From Neurospora crassa OR74A (Eukaryota; Ascomycota; Sordariomycetes; Sordariales; Sordariaceae): a stretch of 64,000 bases of DNA. This document shows positions 1-12,290 of the stretch, one piece after another. The stretch lies in NCBI RefSeq assembly GCF_000182925.2, contig NC_026505.1, forward strand, positions 6,014,001-6,078,000, given 5' to 3'. The notes beneath the pieces were generated by a model. It worked only from the letters and a program-made list of their open reading frames with translations, did no database searches and had not been told where the DNA came from. The position numbers and the translations under genes were made by a program. Within the stretch, counting starts at the first letter, position 1, and every line of letters starts with the position of its first letter.

Positions 1-3000
1 TTATATTTGTTTTTTATTAAGTAGCTTCTTTCTATTGAAATATTCTAGTGTTTGGTAGTTAGTTATTATTATAAAGGGTACCTCCCGGATTCCCTTTAGT
101 TTAGGTTTTTAGATTTTGAACGTTTGGATGATTATTAGTAATTCTTTATTATAAATTTAATAATTGAATTCTACTAGGGTTATTATTTTTGAGTAGAAAG
201 TTACTGGATATTATTTATTGTTTAATTAGTATTAGAATATTATATTAGCGTATATATTATTTAAGGCGTCGGTTTTTACTTTCGTTTCTTTCTTATAAAA
301 GAAGTATATTAGTATAGGGGCTTTTAATAGTCAATTCTTTAATTCTTTGAAATTTTATTGGTACTCCTTTATTTATTTGAATAATGTTAGGTCTTTATAC
401 ATTAATTTATATAGCGGTTGAATTACTTTACTAAATTCCTTAATGAATTTTTGGTAAAAGTTATAAAAGTTTAAAAAAGTTTATACTCTTTTTATTAAAG
501 TAGGTTCCTTCTAATCTTTTATTGCTAATACTTTTTTAGGGTTTATACTTATTCTATTTATTCTAATAATAAAGTTTAGGAATTTTATTTTAATAATATA
601 AAATTTATATTTCTTAATATTTATTTGTAAGTTGGCGTTCTATAATCTATTTAGAATTTTCTTAATATAGTTTTTGTAGTCCTTTTTGTTCTTAGAGTAG
701 ATAAGGATATTATCGATATAGGCGTTGTAGAATATATTAATATATCCTATTAAAGTATTATTAATAAATCTTTAAAATAAAGAAGGCCCGTTGGATAGTT
801 TAAATAATAAAACCTTATATTTATAGGTATTATATTGTATTTGGAAGGTAATTAAGTCTTCCGAATTAGGGTTTATTCGAATTTAGTAGAAAGTTTGTCG
901 AATGTTTATCTTCGTAAAGATTTTAACTTTATTAATATAAATTAGCATTTCTTTAATAAGTAGTAAAGGATACTAGTTTTTTTTTAATAGGGTATTTAAT
1001 TTACAATAATTAATATAGAACTTCAATCTTCTATTTACTTTCGGTACGAATAAGACGGGTATAACCTACAAAGCTAAATTTACTTCGATAAAGCCTTTTT
1101 AGAGGTTTTTTATAATATATTTTCAATATTTTTCTAATTCCTCTAGCGTTATTTTATATAACGAATTATATCCGAACTCTTCCAATTGCTAGCCCTCCTT
1201 TAATATAACTTTATAGTTGATAGGGCGGGATTTGGGGAGAGTATTGGAAGTTTGTTTATTAAATATATCCTTATAATTATTGTACCTTTAAGGAAGACAA
1301 TTACAAATAGATTATTTTAATTCTTCTTCGTTAAATTCTAGGGGATTGTAGTTAGTTTAAAGATTTTTAATAATTTTATTAATTTTATATAGGCTGGTTG
1401 ATTCGGGAACCGACCCCTTCTATAGGTAATAATTAAATATTATTAAATTTATTATAGTATAATCTTTGGAGTACTTTTTTACCTATACGAATATTTTCTA
1501 TAAATAGTACGGTCCTTAGGCATCTTTTAGGGGATAATTTTCTTTAAAAGTAGTAGCTTCAACTTTGGGGGAATTAGGTTCTAATTCGAATTGTATTATT
1601 TTTAAACTATTATATAGTTCGTATTTTATTTAGTTAATTACTTATTATTGGAGTGATATAGTTATCGGGCGTAGAAGTTCATTTGAATAAATATTCTTAG
1701 GTTTCTATTAGTTTGGTATTAGTTCGGGATTAGCGACTTTTATTTAAATCTTTACAGTTGCTAATTCTTTTTCTAAATTTTAAATCCTTTGTAAAATCCG
1801 TTGGTAAGTATCTTTGGATATATTATTCGATGTAGGAATAAGTAATTCTATTATTTTAGGGGTTACTTACTTTTTTACTACTTTGATTTAAGATAAGGCT
1901 CTATTGCGACGGCGCTTGTCTTTCCGATTTATAAGGACTTCCCGTCTTTTAACGTTTTATTGGAATGAGGGATTTATAATTAGATTTAGGTTGGTTTTTA
2001 TTTTAATATTATATATATATAGGTATAGTTGTATTTTTAGTAGGAAGAGTAGGTGGTTAGTATAGTAGTTAAGAAGAATATTGTAGCGGGCTAATTATAT
2101 TCAATTTATTATTATATTCCGTTTTATATTGGGAAATATAATAATTTATTAATTTAAAAATTAATATCCTTAGATATAGATAGTAGCCTTGAGGGTTTGG
2201 TTAATTGTATCCGGTGCCGCCTTCTTATAAGGGGTAATATATTTGGGTATAAAGTTTTAATATTATTATATATTTAATTGTTTAATAATTTTCTTTACGA
2301 ACGATACGTTTACGATTAGGGACGTATCGGCTTTTATATTTATTAGCGTTGAGTAAGTTGTTATTATTAAATTATTATTAATTATTATATAAGGTACTAA
2401 GAAAGAGGATTTATTTTTACCTAAATATTTCTTTAAATTAAAAGTGTTAGTTGTAGGTAGTTTTTGTATATTAATAATTCTATAAGTAGTAAATACTTCC
2501 TTTAAGAAGGAGATTTCTTTTAGGGGGGTTAGTTTTCTAATTAGTTTTAGTTATAACCCTTTAAATCGTAATAATCGGAGGTTTCGGTTGTAAGGTGGTC
2601 GTTGTTTAGAATATTACTAGGGTCTTTATTAAATATAATATTTCTTTAAATTTGGTTAGTAATTTTAGTAATACGGGTATTAAAAATTTAATTATATTTA
2701 GCCTTCTTTAAGTAGGCGGTAGATAAATATCCGGGCTTTTTATATACGAAATATAATTTTAAATAGTAAAATTGCTTTAATTTATTATTAGACGGGCGTT
2801 TATTAAAAGTATTAGACTTTAAATAGTTGAAATTTATTTTAGGCTTTTATTCCGGATTAGCGGCCCTTACAAGGCTCTAACGTAAATCGTTAGAAGTTAT
2901 TTACTTTCGGTTTCCGGTAGAGGGTCCCTTTTAATTACTTATATTGTTAATTATATATTTCCTTTCGTTTAGCAATTGGAGGAGTTTGTAATAGGTATTA

Positions 3001-5600
3001 AAATTAGTTTTAGGGTTTAAATACGAAGGTTCTACTAATTTTTAAAGATAGAAAGTTAGACGGCGGCGTAGTTCGGCTTTTTATTAGTCCTTTAGGTAAT
3101 ATTATTAATTTATAAGACAGATAAATTTAATTTTAAAATCTTTAAAATATTTATTTATCTTTATATAGAGATTTTAGAATTCTTAGATTGCTTTTTCGTA
3201 TGAGTTGTAGTTATAATAGGCTTCCTACAAATATTTTATTAATTAGTCGTTAATAGAAAAGCAATTAGGGTAAGTATAATTTAAGAATAGTAATATATTT
3301 TTAGCTATAGATCCTCCTAATTTATTAAAAATATTATTAAATTTAGTACGGTTATTCGTATAATAGTCGGCATTAATGTAAAATTTATTTTTTATTTAGT
3401 AGTATTAGACGTTAAACGTTACTTTATTTTCAATAGTATTATTAAAAAAGCGGGGGATTTTAGGGACTTTTGTAAATTTTTTTCCCGAAATAGTAGAGAG
3501 TAGGGTTTAAGATAGCGGAGTATAATTGTAGCTTCGTTTGCGAAAATCCCAATCTTTGAATTTCAATAGATAGGAGGGGGGATATTTATTTTAATTATTA
3601 TTACTTTTATTATTATTATCCGTAGGTTTATTATTATTTGGGGGTCCGTTACTTCTTACTCTTTTAAAACCTCCTCTTTTATTAGCTTTTCCTTTCTTTA
3701 ATCCTCCTTTTAAGAAGTAAGTATAGCAACTATAGTCTTTTACTACCGAGCGTAGGCGGGTATTAGAAGAAAATTTGTAGGTAGGTATTCTTATAGGGGT
3801 AATATTAAGGTTTTTGAATATTTTTTTAATTAAGGGACGAATGTAAGGGGTAGCCTTGGGAGTTTTACTCTTGCGGGCTATAGTAGGTTTTAAAGAATCT
3901 TCGGGGGTGAGCGGAGCTTTGTTTATATTTGTAGAGGTAGCCTTACTATTGGGAGTATCTTTAGGGGCCGCTTTGAATTATTTAATAGTAGTTATTAATT
4001 TATAAATATAGTTATTATAGGTATTAATAGATTTATATAATTTAATATTGTTTTCTTTTAATTAGGTTTATTTAGTTAGGTATTCGAATTCTAAATTGTT
4101 TTTTTCGGTTAAGAGGGACTTCTTTTGCTCCGTTTAATCTACCTTCTATTGAATAAGAGTATTTCTCTATTGGGTAATTAGGTTGAGGTGGGTATTCTAA
4201 GTAGATTTTAAATTAATAATTTTAGAATTAGTATTAGTTACGAAGTTATCGAACTTGCTATTAAATTATTAGGTTAGTTTTGTAATATTATTTTTATACT
4301 CTTCGCGTTCCTTACCTAATGCGTTAACGATTTCTAGAACTAATATACATTTAATTTTATCCTCTATTACTTTATTAAAGTCTTCTTTATTTATATACGG
4401 GGTTTTGTTAGAAATAGGTTTATTTATAACTTTACGCTTTTTTAGGGTTATTTAGGCCTTTACTCCCTTCTAGGTTAATAATAAAATTTATTAATTTAAA
4501 TTAGTTAGGTTAATATTAATATTTTTAATTAATTAATAAAGATGGGGAATTAAGGTAGTAAATATTTTTAATATTAAAAGGCGGAAGTAAATTTCAATTT
4601 ATATATTAATAGGATCCTTCTTGAAGGTTTATTAAAATAATTTAAGGTTTATATTATTATAAAATTTATAGAATTTAGACTTCTTACCAGCGTTAATAAT
4701 AGGTTTAAAGTGGAGGATATTTGCTTTTTAGTTATCGAAGGTTTAAATAAATTAATTTGTCTTAATAATAATATTGTCCTAAATATTACTTATTACATCC
4801 TTATATTCGAAGTTTTCGATATAGGGGTATACGTTATATATATAAATATATTTGAGATTTTAAATTGAGTAATACCCCGAAGGGGGATGGTTGAGGTTGG
4901 GTTTGATATAATATTTGGAATTGCGACTAATAGTCTTGGAGGGAGCTTTTTTATTAGGGGGAGAGAGTTTAAATACGAAGCCTATAGCTTCGATTAATAT
5001 ACGACGGAGATAGGTATTGTCGAATTGGTCTTTCCAATAGTTGAGTATTGTTTTGGTATTGTTAGTAAATTTAATTTATTAGAATTTAGGATTAAGCAAT
5101 ATATAAATTTATTTATCTTTAGATTAGGTTAGTATAGTATTAGGGGGCGTTTTCTTCGTATAAAACGCTATAGGTAATAGGGGAATTTTGAGGTTATCGA
5201 TAGAATTAATATTAGTATTATTATTTTTATTAGAAAGATAGAGGGATTTATTATAATTGTTACTATTATTAGTAGGGGGGTTATTATTATTCTTAGTAAA
5301 CGTATTGGTTGTAGTCCTACGAGTGGGGGTTTATACTATAGCGTTTAAGAATAGGGTTAATTAGAGAGTAATTGAAGTAGTGGAGTGGGCGTTGTGGGAT
5401 TCTGAAGTATGAATTTTATATTTAGTTATAGGGTTATTAATATTGCCTTTATCGAGTTCGGATTTCGTATAAGGTTCGCTACATTACGGAGTTTACATAC
5501 GACGGGGTTGTTATTTCTTGTGGTAGGATGTTTTATAATATCCCCGTTGTAGAGGTTAGCTTTATTGAAGTATAATAGTACGATTTTGGGTATAGGTAGA
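1..5600 (-). mobile_element. RIP-degraded Ty3/gypsy-type LTR retrotransposon relic
   Basis: A very TA-rich block with no sizeable open frame. Read on the minus strand, conserved blocks of a Ty3/gypsy reverse transcriptase are still recognisable, including the catalytic-site block near 690-735 and an upstream fingers/palm block near 980-1060. Gag-like sequence with a Cys-rich segment lies at higher coordinates (about 3.5-5.4 kb), so the order is gag then pol on the minus strand. The 3' end runs off the window. It is broken throughout by very many changes of the RIP type and is an old fossil. Its LTRs were not identified. Confidence 0.8.
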
Positions 5601-5649
5601 ATTAGGTTAAAGAAGCCGATTTAAATAAATTAATAAAGCTAAAAAGTAA

Positions 5650-5815
5650 AAGAGGAAGTAGCCGAAGGCTGGTAAAAGCGTTGGACCCTTTATAGGTCGT
5701 TCTGCCAGTCGTTACTACCTTCAGTGGGGTTGACATGTGAATGCGCCAACCTTTCTAGGTGGGGTGCCCATCCGGGCATGCCTCTGGGTATGGCATCTGC
5801 TAGTGCTATGACAGT
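5650..5815. other. GC-balanced islet between two RIP-degraded relics
   Basis: About 165 bases of ordinary composition stand out sharply from the TA-rich sequence on both sides. No open frame or RNA gene was recognised. It may be the edge of an LTR or of an insertion, or a scrap of unique DNA that escaped RIP. Confidence 0.4.
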
Positions 5816-7190
5816 ATTAAATTTTATTACTAATTTACCTAAAGTACTAATATCTAGGATACTATAGTACTTCGTAGGATTCGACTTCTTTAATACCCTT
5901 ATACTAGTATTATACTATATATTTAAGAGATACCGCTTTATCCTAGAATATTATATATATATAATTGAGGACTAGGGTAGGGTATTAACCAAAGATTTAA
6001 TCCTAAGTAATTAGGGATTTCCCTAAAATATTATTTCTAACTATAATTGTAAATTTATATTAAGGATATAAAAAGAGATATAGGCTACAATAAGTACTAA
6101 ACTTTTAATAATTACTATATATTACCCTTAAAGTAATAGTATAATAAAATACTAAAACTAAAACGTAGAAATAGCTATCTGCTTCTACTACTATATAGTT
6201 CCCAAATCTAATTAGGTAGAAGTACTACCTAATTTCCAATAGAATATAAATAACGTATATTCGGATCCCATCAAATCGTTCCCACACGAATAGCTATACA
6301 ATTTCAAACTGCTTAGTCTACTAAACGTAATAGTAAAGAAAGATATTTCTAGTACCCCTGAATAATATTAAGTATTAAAAAATAAATTAAGAGAAAACGC
6401 CCAATTAGCTATAGTATTTACAATAGTAAAAGTAAAGAAGCAATATAATAAATAATACTAGCAAACATCCTTCGCTATTAAAAATAAAGTATTCTTCAAA
6501 CTATATAAAGGATATTATCTTCCCGGACGACCTTCGCAAAAATTTTCTTAATAACGCACCGGGCCCGTTTACTATACTAAAGCGTATTAATAAACTAATA
6601 TACTAGCTTAATCTTCCTCCCGAAATAGCCGGCATCCATCTAATCATTTCAATTACCTACCTTAAAGCTAATCTACAAAGCAACAATCCCTTCAATAAAA
6701 CCTAGCCTCCCTTAGGACTAATTAAAGATAATTAGTACAATTCTAATAACGAAGAAGGAGAATATAAGATAAATATAATCTTAAATTATATAAAGGATAA
6801 GAAAAATAAAGGATAGAAGTATTTAGTAAAATAGACTAATTATAGCTATAATCGTAATAAATATCTATTAAAAAGAAAGATAAGCAACGCCTAAAAACTA
6901 ATCGCCGAATATTAGAAGCGCTTAGGAGGATTATAGAAGAATAAAGCTAAATTATCCGTATAAAAAAGAAAGAAGGTTTACTTTAAGCAAAACAAATTAA
7001 AGGAACCGGAGAAAGATAAGGCCCCCGTTTATAGCCGAAACTTAAAGCTAAAGAAGAAATAAAGATATTCCTATACATATATATTAGCTAGACCACTAAG
7101 GACAGTAGTATTTCTTTTAGTAGCCGGGATTTAATACCGGAATAGTATCGCTAGCATTATTATATATCAAATTACCTAATATAGTAACCT
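5816..7190 (+). mobile_element. Second RIP-degraded, coding-like relic, family unknown
   Basis: TA-rich sequence whose plus strand is purine-rich and lysine-codon-rich, as in a degraded coding region; it might be a Gag-like part of an element. No conserved domain could be recognised, and the strand is a guess from composition. It ends near the transition to ordinary composition at about 7.2 kb. Heavily broken fossil. Confidence 0.35.
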
Positions 7191-7564
7191 AGCCGCTCCG
7201 TCAAGTTCAATTAAACCGCTCCCGCGGGAGCCTACCCACGCATATGGGTCTATAGATTAGATAAGGCTTGCGTACCTTAAGGTCAATCGACCGCACACAA
7301 GCTTCCTGCTCTGGATTCTCCCCAGAGCATCACTTTACACATATTCAATCAAGACACATTATTGTCACAACGTTCAAATACCCTCTCAACGGTATTAATA
7401 TATTAATATATAGTACGAGGATTAGGGATAACTAGTAATTGAAGATGAGGGTATTTAGTAGAGCAAATCGAGTATAGTATAAAAGGCGACAAATTACTCT
7501 ATTCCTAGCAGATTTGGTGGAATTATATTAGATTTCAATAAATTTCGATAAAAAGTGTGTGTCT
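7191..7564. other. Boundary of left RIP block; 14-bp perfect palindrome
   Basis: Composition changes here from RIP-like to ordinary. At 7218-7231 lies a perfect 14-base palindrome, GCTCCCGCGGGAGC, followed at once by a small ACCC...GGGT hairpin. No gene seen. It may include an element terminus. Confidence 0.4.
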
Positions 7565-7663
7565 GGCGGGTATAAAATACCGGATTTCACCAGATTACCC
7601 ACAAGTGGGTCACGTATGGAAAAAATGGCTGTCACTAATCCCATTTTTTCCTTGCAGTGACAG
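7565..7663. repeat. Cluster of short inverted repeats, two of them interleaved
   Basis: Within 100 bases there are: GGTAT-AAA-ATACC (7569-7581); ACCCAC-AA-GTGGGT (7597-7610); GGAAAAAATGG (7618-7628) matching CCATTTTTTCC (7641-7651); and CTGTCACT (7629-7636) matching AGTGACAG (7656-7663). The last two pairs interleave, which in RNA would give an H-type pseudoknot topology. Function unknown; this could also be a relic of mobile-element ends. Confidence 0.5.
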
Positions 7664-9143
7664 TTATTACTATACCTGACCAGTGACCATTTTGACGAGT
7701 CATTCCCTAGATGTAGTCTCTATCACATTGACCTCCGACGACAAGCTTCAGCGGACCCGCCCCACAATTATGTGGGTCTCCTCTCCTCGAACTGCTACCG
7801 CAAAAAGGGTGGGGTGGGGTGGGTTTTGGAGGTGTGGGTCATTGAGAACTGAGACTACCCTAGATGGTGCTATTTGCATGAGATGACCATTTGCTGTCAA
7901 GTTGCTCTTGAGCAACAACAAATAAGCTTCTCAGATCAGAATTCGGTGCCGGGGTTGCCTTTCTTCTGTCGCAAGGTCCTCATCCGAGAGCCGAGCCCTG
8001 GAACCCAGCTTTAGTTGGTTTTAGTGTCAGGGGTGCCAGCTCAACCCTAACCCTGTGTGGATTTGGGAAACCAGCCGTTGAGCACAGACCATTTCTGCGC
8101 AGCCCTCTCCGTCCGTCTCGTCCTCTTCCATTTCTTCTTCCAACATTCATCACGCACTCGACACTCAATAGCTGAGCGTTCATTTCCAAAGTGCTGTGTT
8201 GTTTTTGAGACCTACCTCAGTTTGCTTCATTTCCTTTACTTCGCGCATTTCTCTGACCATGGCATCATGTCTCGTTTTTTTTTTCATACTGTCGTGGGCA
8301 CTACCAGGCCAGCAGCAAAAACGTCAAATGCTGACAATCGCAACACCAATGTTCTCCCAGCTCATGGCGTCAACTCCCACGCCAACCTCTGGGATGTTGT
8401 TCAACTCATGTGCTCTTGATCCGCCTTACTTCATCTCTACCGTTTGCTTCCAGTAACCTCTTGTCATTTCCACATGCACCTGGTTCAGCGACCTCTTGCC
8501 CCAGCATGCACGACATTTCAGGGCAACTGCCTCTTGTTCCTGGCCGACTGTTCACTTCCAGCTTTCACTCCCTTCAACATCCGTCTTTCCTACTTCAGTA
8601 TTCGTGCTTCTCTCCCGAACATTCGTCTTTCCCTTTCTGCTTGTCCTTCCTGCCTTTCCCCCTACAATGAACACCACCGTCCATACCACACCCCAATTCT
8701 CCCACGACAATGAATCCCCACCACGATCCCTTTGTAGTTTATATACATCACCAATTTGGACCTTTCTTCCAAATCCCCCCCCAATTTTGGCATCTCGAAA
8801 GACCCAGCATCATCGTTAGGACTGCCACATTTCTAGCAACATATCGAAGCTACCCCACTATCATCTGCGCCGCAAGGCTTGCCCCAGCTCTGTTAGCAAT
8901 TCATCACTCTTCACCCGCCATGTTTGGCTTGCGAACCGGCCATATCAACCGACGTCAACACCAAACATACAGAAACCATCACCACCAAGCCCGTACCCAC
9001 GTCCTTCCTCATCAAGAAGCGTGTACCCTAGCGCCGCGGAACCAGGACAATCAGCATAGGTAGTCTTGCTAGCTAGGACTTCCCGCCTTCTCCTCAACTA
9101 GCGCTGTCCCGTCTTTTCGGTCTCTTGATCCAAACACATCGCC
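7664..9143. other. Intergenic region upstream of F-box gene
   Basis: Pyrimidine-rich, with several short overlapping open frames of no recognisable character. It probably holds the promoter and long leader of the gene starting at 9144. Nothing else seen. Confidence 0.5.
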
Positions 9144-10661
9144 ATGTCAGAAACAACCGCGACAGCACCATGGCCCATCGGCCAGTCCTACCTTGAGAGG
9201 CTGCCTACAGAGATCATTGAAATGATCTTTGAAGCTTTCGACCCCAAGCCCTCCAAGATGTACCTCAAGAAAACCCATACTGTGATTCACCATAATTTAC
9301 CTGCCGACGTCGTCTTACTAACTGGCCCCGTCGACACGCTGCCGTACATATATTCACGCCGAACATTATGCAGCCTGTCACTGGTGTCCAAACAACGAAT
9401 ATCTCCAATTGCGCGCAGGAAGCTACTTGAAAAGATCTCCGTCCCAGATGCAACATGCCTCCTCAATTTGGTCAAATGTTTGGCCTTGTATCCCGAACTC
9501 CGCCCACATGTCATGTGGCTGGGAATCGACTCTCAGTTTGTCTCCAGGTGCAGGCTTCCCTAGCAAGGACTTCACGCATGCAGGTGTGATGGCCACGTCT
9601 GTAGGCGTTGTGCGCAATACCATAGGAAATGGGCTACGGAGCGACTAAGACTGGAAGATCCAGTTATGAGGATCTTTCAGCAAGTTCTGCAAGTGCCAGA
9701 CATGAAGTCTTTCCCTGATTTGGGCCACATGCTGCATTTGGTACGGCTAATGCAATGTATGGACGGGAACTTGCGGTACATCATGGACGATAGAGTCTTC
9801 GAACAGATATGCAACATCGCTCTCAAGATCGCCATCTTTTTCTCCCCAAATTTACGCACACTTCGACTCACAGCAAGTGAAACCGGATCAACGTCATTTC
9901 TCTTCCGTTACGCCATGGGTCTCATCCCTGCTGCAAGCGAGGATCCAGGAACTTATACCGTCAAGTACAAGCAGGATGTGGCCAAGTTCTTAACGATACT
10001 GGACATGGACGTATCCTCATTCAGACATTACTCCCGTGATTCTACAGCGAGTAACTTACCTGCCTGTCCCGAGACCCTTGAGGAGTTGACATTAGTTGAT
10101 GATGGCCCGATTTATCTTCCTGAAATTAGGCGCTGTCGAGGAGTCGAGCCACATGAACTCTACATATGGCTCCAGCCTACCAAGCGTCTTCGGAAGCTCC
10201 GACTGTACAGCGGACTCGACATCGATGGATTGAGCGTGAGACTTTTCATTACCCAAGGATGGGGCTTGTTCAGCCAAAGTCACAACATCAACACCATCCT
10301 GCTCGCGCACCGAGAAACGCTCCAGCACTTTGAGTGGTGTCAGATGATGGCATCTCGGAAAACCGACAATGCAGCCTGGGTCAAGATGTTTGGGCAAGAT
10401 CAAAAGCTGTCGTGTCTTCCACAGCTGAAAGAGTTGAGATATCTGAAGCTGTCAGACATGTTCGTCTACACCCGTCAGCAGTACGTGGATCGATACCCGC
10501 GCGCTGCGAGGGACGGCGTGTATCCGGCTGTGCGGGATCTTCGCGGTTATCGGGCGGTACTCACACATAATCTGACAGAACTGGGGGCACCGCCGAAGCT
10601 GCGTTCAGTTTATGTGGGAGGACATTTACCGACTGATCGGTATATGAGGATTGACCTTTAA
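9144..10661 (+). CDS. F-box protein with leucine-rich-like tail; one in-frame TAG
   Basis: The ATG at 9144 opens a 139-codon frame with a clear N-terminal F-box (LERLPTEIIEMIFEAF, then a CSLSLVSKQ segment). The same frame is interrupted only by TAG at 9561-9563 and is then open to 10661, about 505 codons in all. The long C-terminal part contains leucine-rich-like strands (LRKLRLYSGL, LKELRYLKLSDMF). F-box proteins generally act as substrate receptors of SCF ubiquitin ligases. The TAG may lie in an unrecognised intron (a GT follows CAG near 9549, but no convincing branch/acceptor pair was found), may be a CAG-to-TAG change of the RIP type, or may be recoded in mRNA. A later in-frame ATG at 9666 could start a truncated product. 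F-box identity fairly sure; gene status unsure. Confidence 0.7.
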
Positions 10662-11495
10662 TGGTGTGCGTGGGCACAATAGCGAGAACCAACCTCAAGG
10701 ACTTGGATTGCTGTGTTGCCTGAGGTGAGACAGCGCTGCATTTTCAGACGGGAGGTGAGTGAGTGGTACCTCTATGTAGCGTAACTTTACAGAGTAGAGG
10801 TAATACCTTATCTTTACACCGTATAGCTGCTCCTTCCTCCAAACTGGTCAGTAACTTGCCAAACGCTCCTTCCACAAATTCCACCTAACCGTCCCTCCTG
10901 ATTTTTTGATTTTTTTTTGCCGCACTTCGCCACCTTTTCCCCGCCCTTCCTCCATTTACTTCCCGTTTTCTTCTTCTTCTCTTGTGCTATTGCTTTCTCT
11001 TACACAACATTTATCAAAGGACATCTTGATTGCTACATGTCCACGATCCGCGGCGGTCTCGGCAACTGAGTACGGTACTATACGAAGGCTTCGGTTGTTC
11101 AATTCCACTCTCAGCACGCACCAAGACCTGCTGTTGGAAGTCTGCGCCCTGGGCCACCTTCACTGGCCTTGCCAATTGACGTACACTCTTCCCGGTATAC
11201 CTAACTAGGCTGCCTAGTTCCCGTTTTCTCCTCTTCCGTTGGACACCTCCATAATCGAGCCCTTTTCATTGTCGCCTTCTAGCCCTCCGATACCTGCCTC
11301 TCCCACAACGGAAAACAAGAACCTCGGAGTGTGCTTTCTATCACGCAGATCCTGCTGTCCGGTCACCCCCTCACGGCGCAATTACGGCCATTCTTTCCCA
11401 ATCAGCACCCAACATTCAGACGTCCTTTTCGCGAGAGATAACCTCAAGAAACACAGAAAGCCTCGTCGTAGCCACATCGATAGACCTTCGCGAAC
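10662..11495. other. Intergenic / leader region
   Basis: Pyrimidine-rich stretch before the next start; contains one GGTACC palindrome (10765-10770). No gene seen. Confidence 0.5.
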
Positions 11496-12290
11496 ATGTC
11501 GGATCACCAAATCACAGGCAGTTCCTCGCCTAGTAAGTCTATTCCACATTCCACAACAGTGACAGCGGACTGACGGGACGCCAATCCCATTCCAGGCCGA
11601 TGCCCTTGTGGTAACACCTCGCCGCATGTGGAGTTTCTCCCACCTATTCCACAGCTTATCGGCCCCTGTGACGTCGAGGAGTGGAAGTATGCAGTGCGAC
11701 TGTATCTCAACCATCACGGTCTACTGGACTTCATTGATGGAACTCACGAGAAGGGCCAGGCCAATTCCGACGTGGAGTCTCCTGGTTCTTAGCGTAGACG
11801 ACGCGCGCATGCTTTCACCATACTCAACGGCAGAATTAAATGGGCCATGCCGCAGCTGCTCAGCGCCGGTCTGAGAGCGTACGATGACGATTACGACTTC
11901 GACCCCCAGGAGTTGTGGAATTATATTACCTGGTACATCAGGTTTGGCATGCGCTCAGATTCACTCAAGGACCGCATGCTGCTTCATTTGTTCTACTGCG
12001 GTTACCTTCAAAATGATGCCAAATTTGAGAAGCATGAGTACATCCTCATGCGCCGTTGTCTCCGCACGATGGGAATTGAGGTTCACCCTATGGCTCTGAG
12101 GGAGGCAGACATTAATGAGGACGACCTTGGCCAAGATGACCGCGAATGGGTCTATAGTCAAGGGTTAACGGAAGTGCAGGGAAGATGGCTGACCTATTGG
12201 AGCAAGACGTGGAATGCCTCGAAGGCTTTTGACAGAGATGACTTTGCGAAGATGTTGGAGATTGTTGAGGAGTCTGCTGTGGCGTATTAG
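11496..12290 (+). CDS. Paralog 1 of six-gene unknown family; one in-frame TAG
   Basis: Exon 1 is 11496-11532 (MSDHQITGSSSP), followed by a 63-nt intron 11533-11595 with donor GTAAGT, branch CTGAC near 11570-11574 and acceptor TTCCAG. Exon 2 continues in phase to 12290. The product would be about 243 residues if TAG at 11790-11792 were read as an amino acid. Family motifs are visible: LPPIPQL, W-x(6)-LYLNHHGL, HAFTI and DFDPQELW. The TAG falls just before RRRRAHAF, where paralog 2 has YQRRNMHAYA, so glutamine would fit. The C-terminal extension of about 100 residues is absent from the other members. It is the only plus-strand member. Function unknown. Alternatives for the TAG: RIP-like CAG-to-TAG mutation, mRNA recoding, or a true pseudogene. 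Confidence 0.7.

Noticed and set aside
8043-8054. AACCCTAACCCT, two telomere-type repeats
   Set aside because: Only two units; expected by chance in a window of this size and not evidence of a telomere scar.
8710-9063. 117-codon frame before the first F-box gene
   Set aside because: His/Pro/Arg-rich product of pyrimidine-rich leader sequence; no protein-like features.
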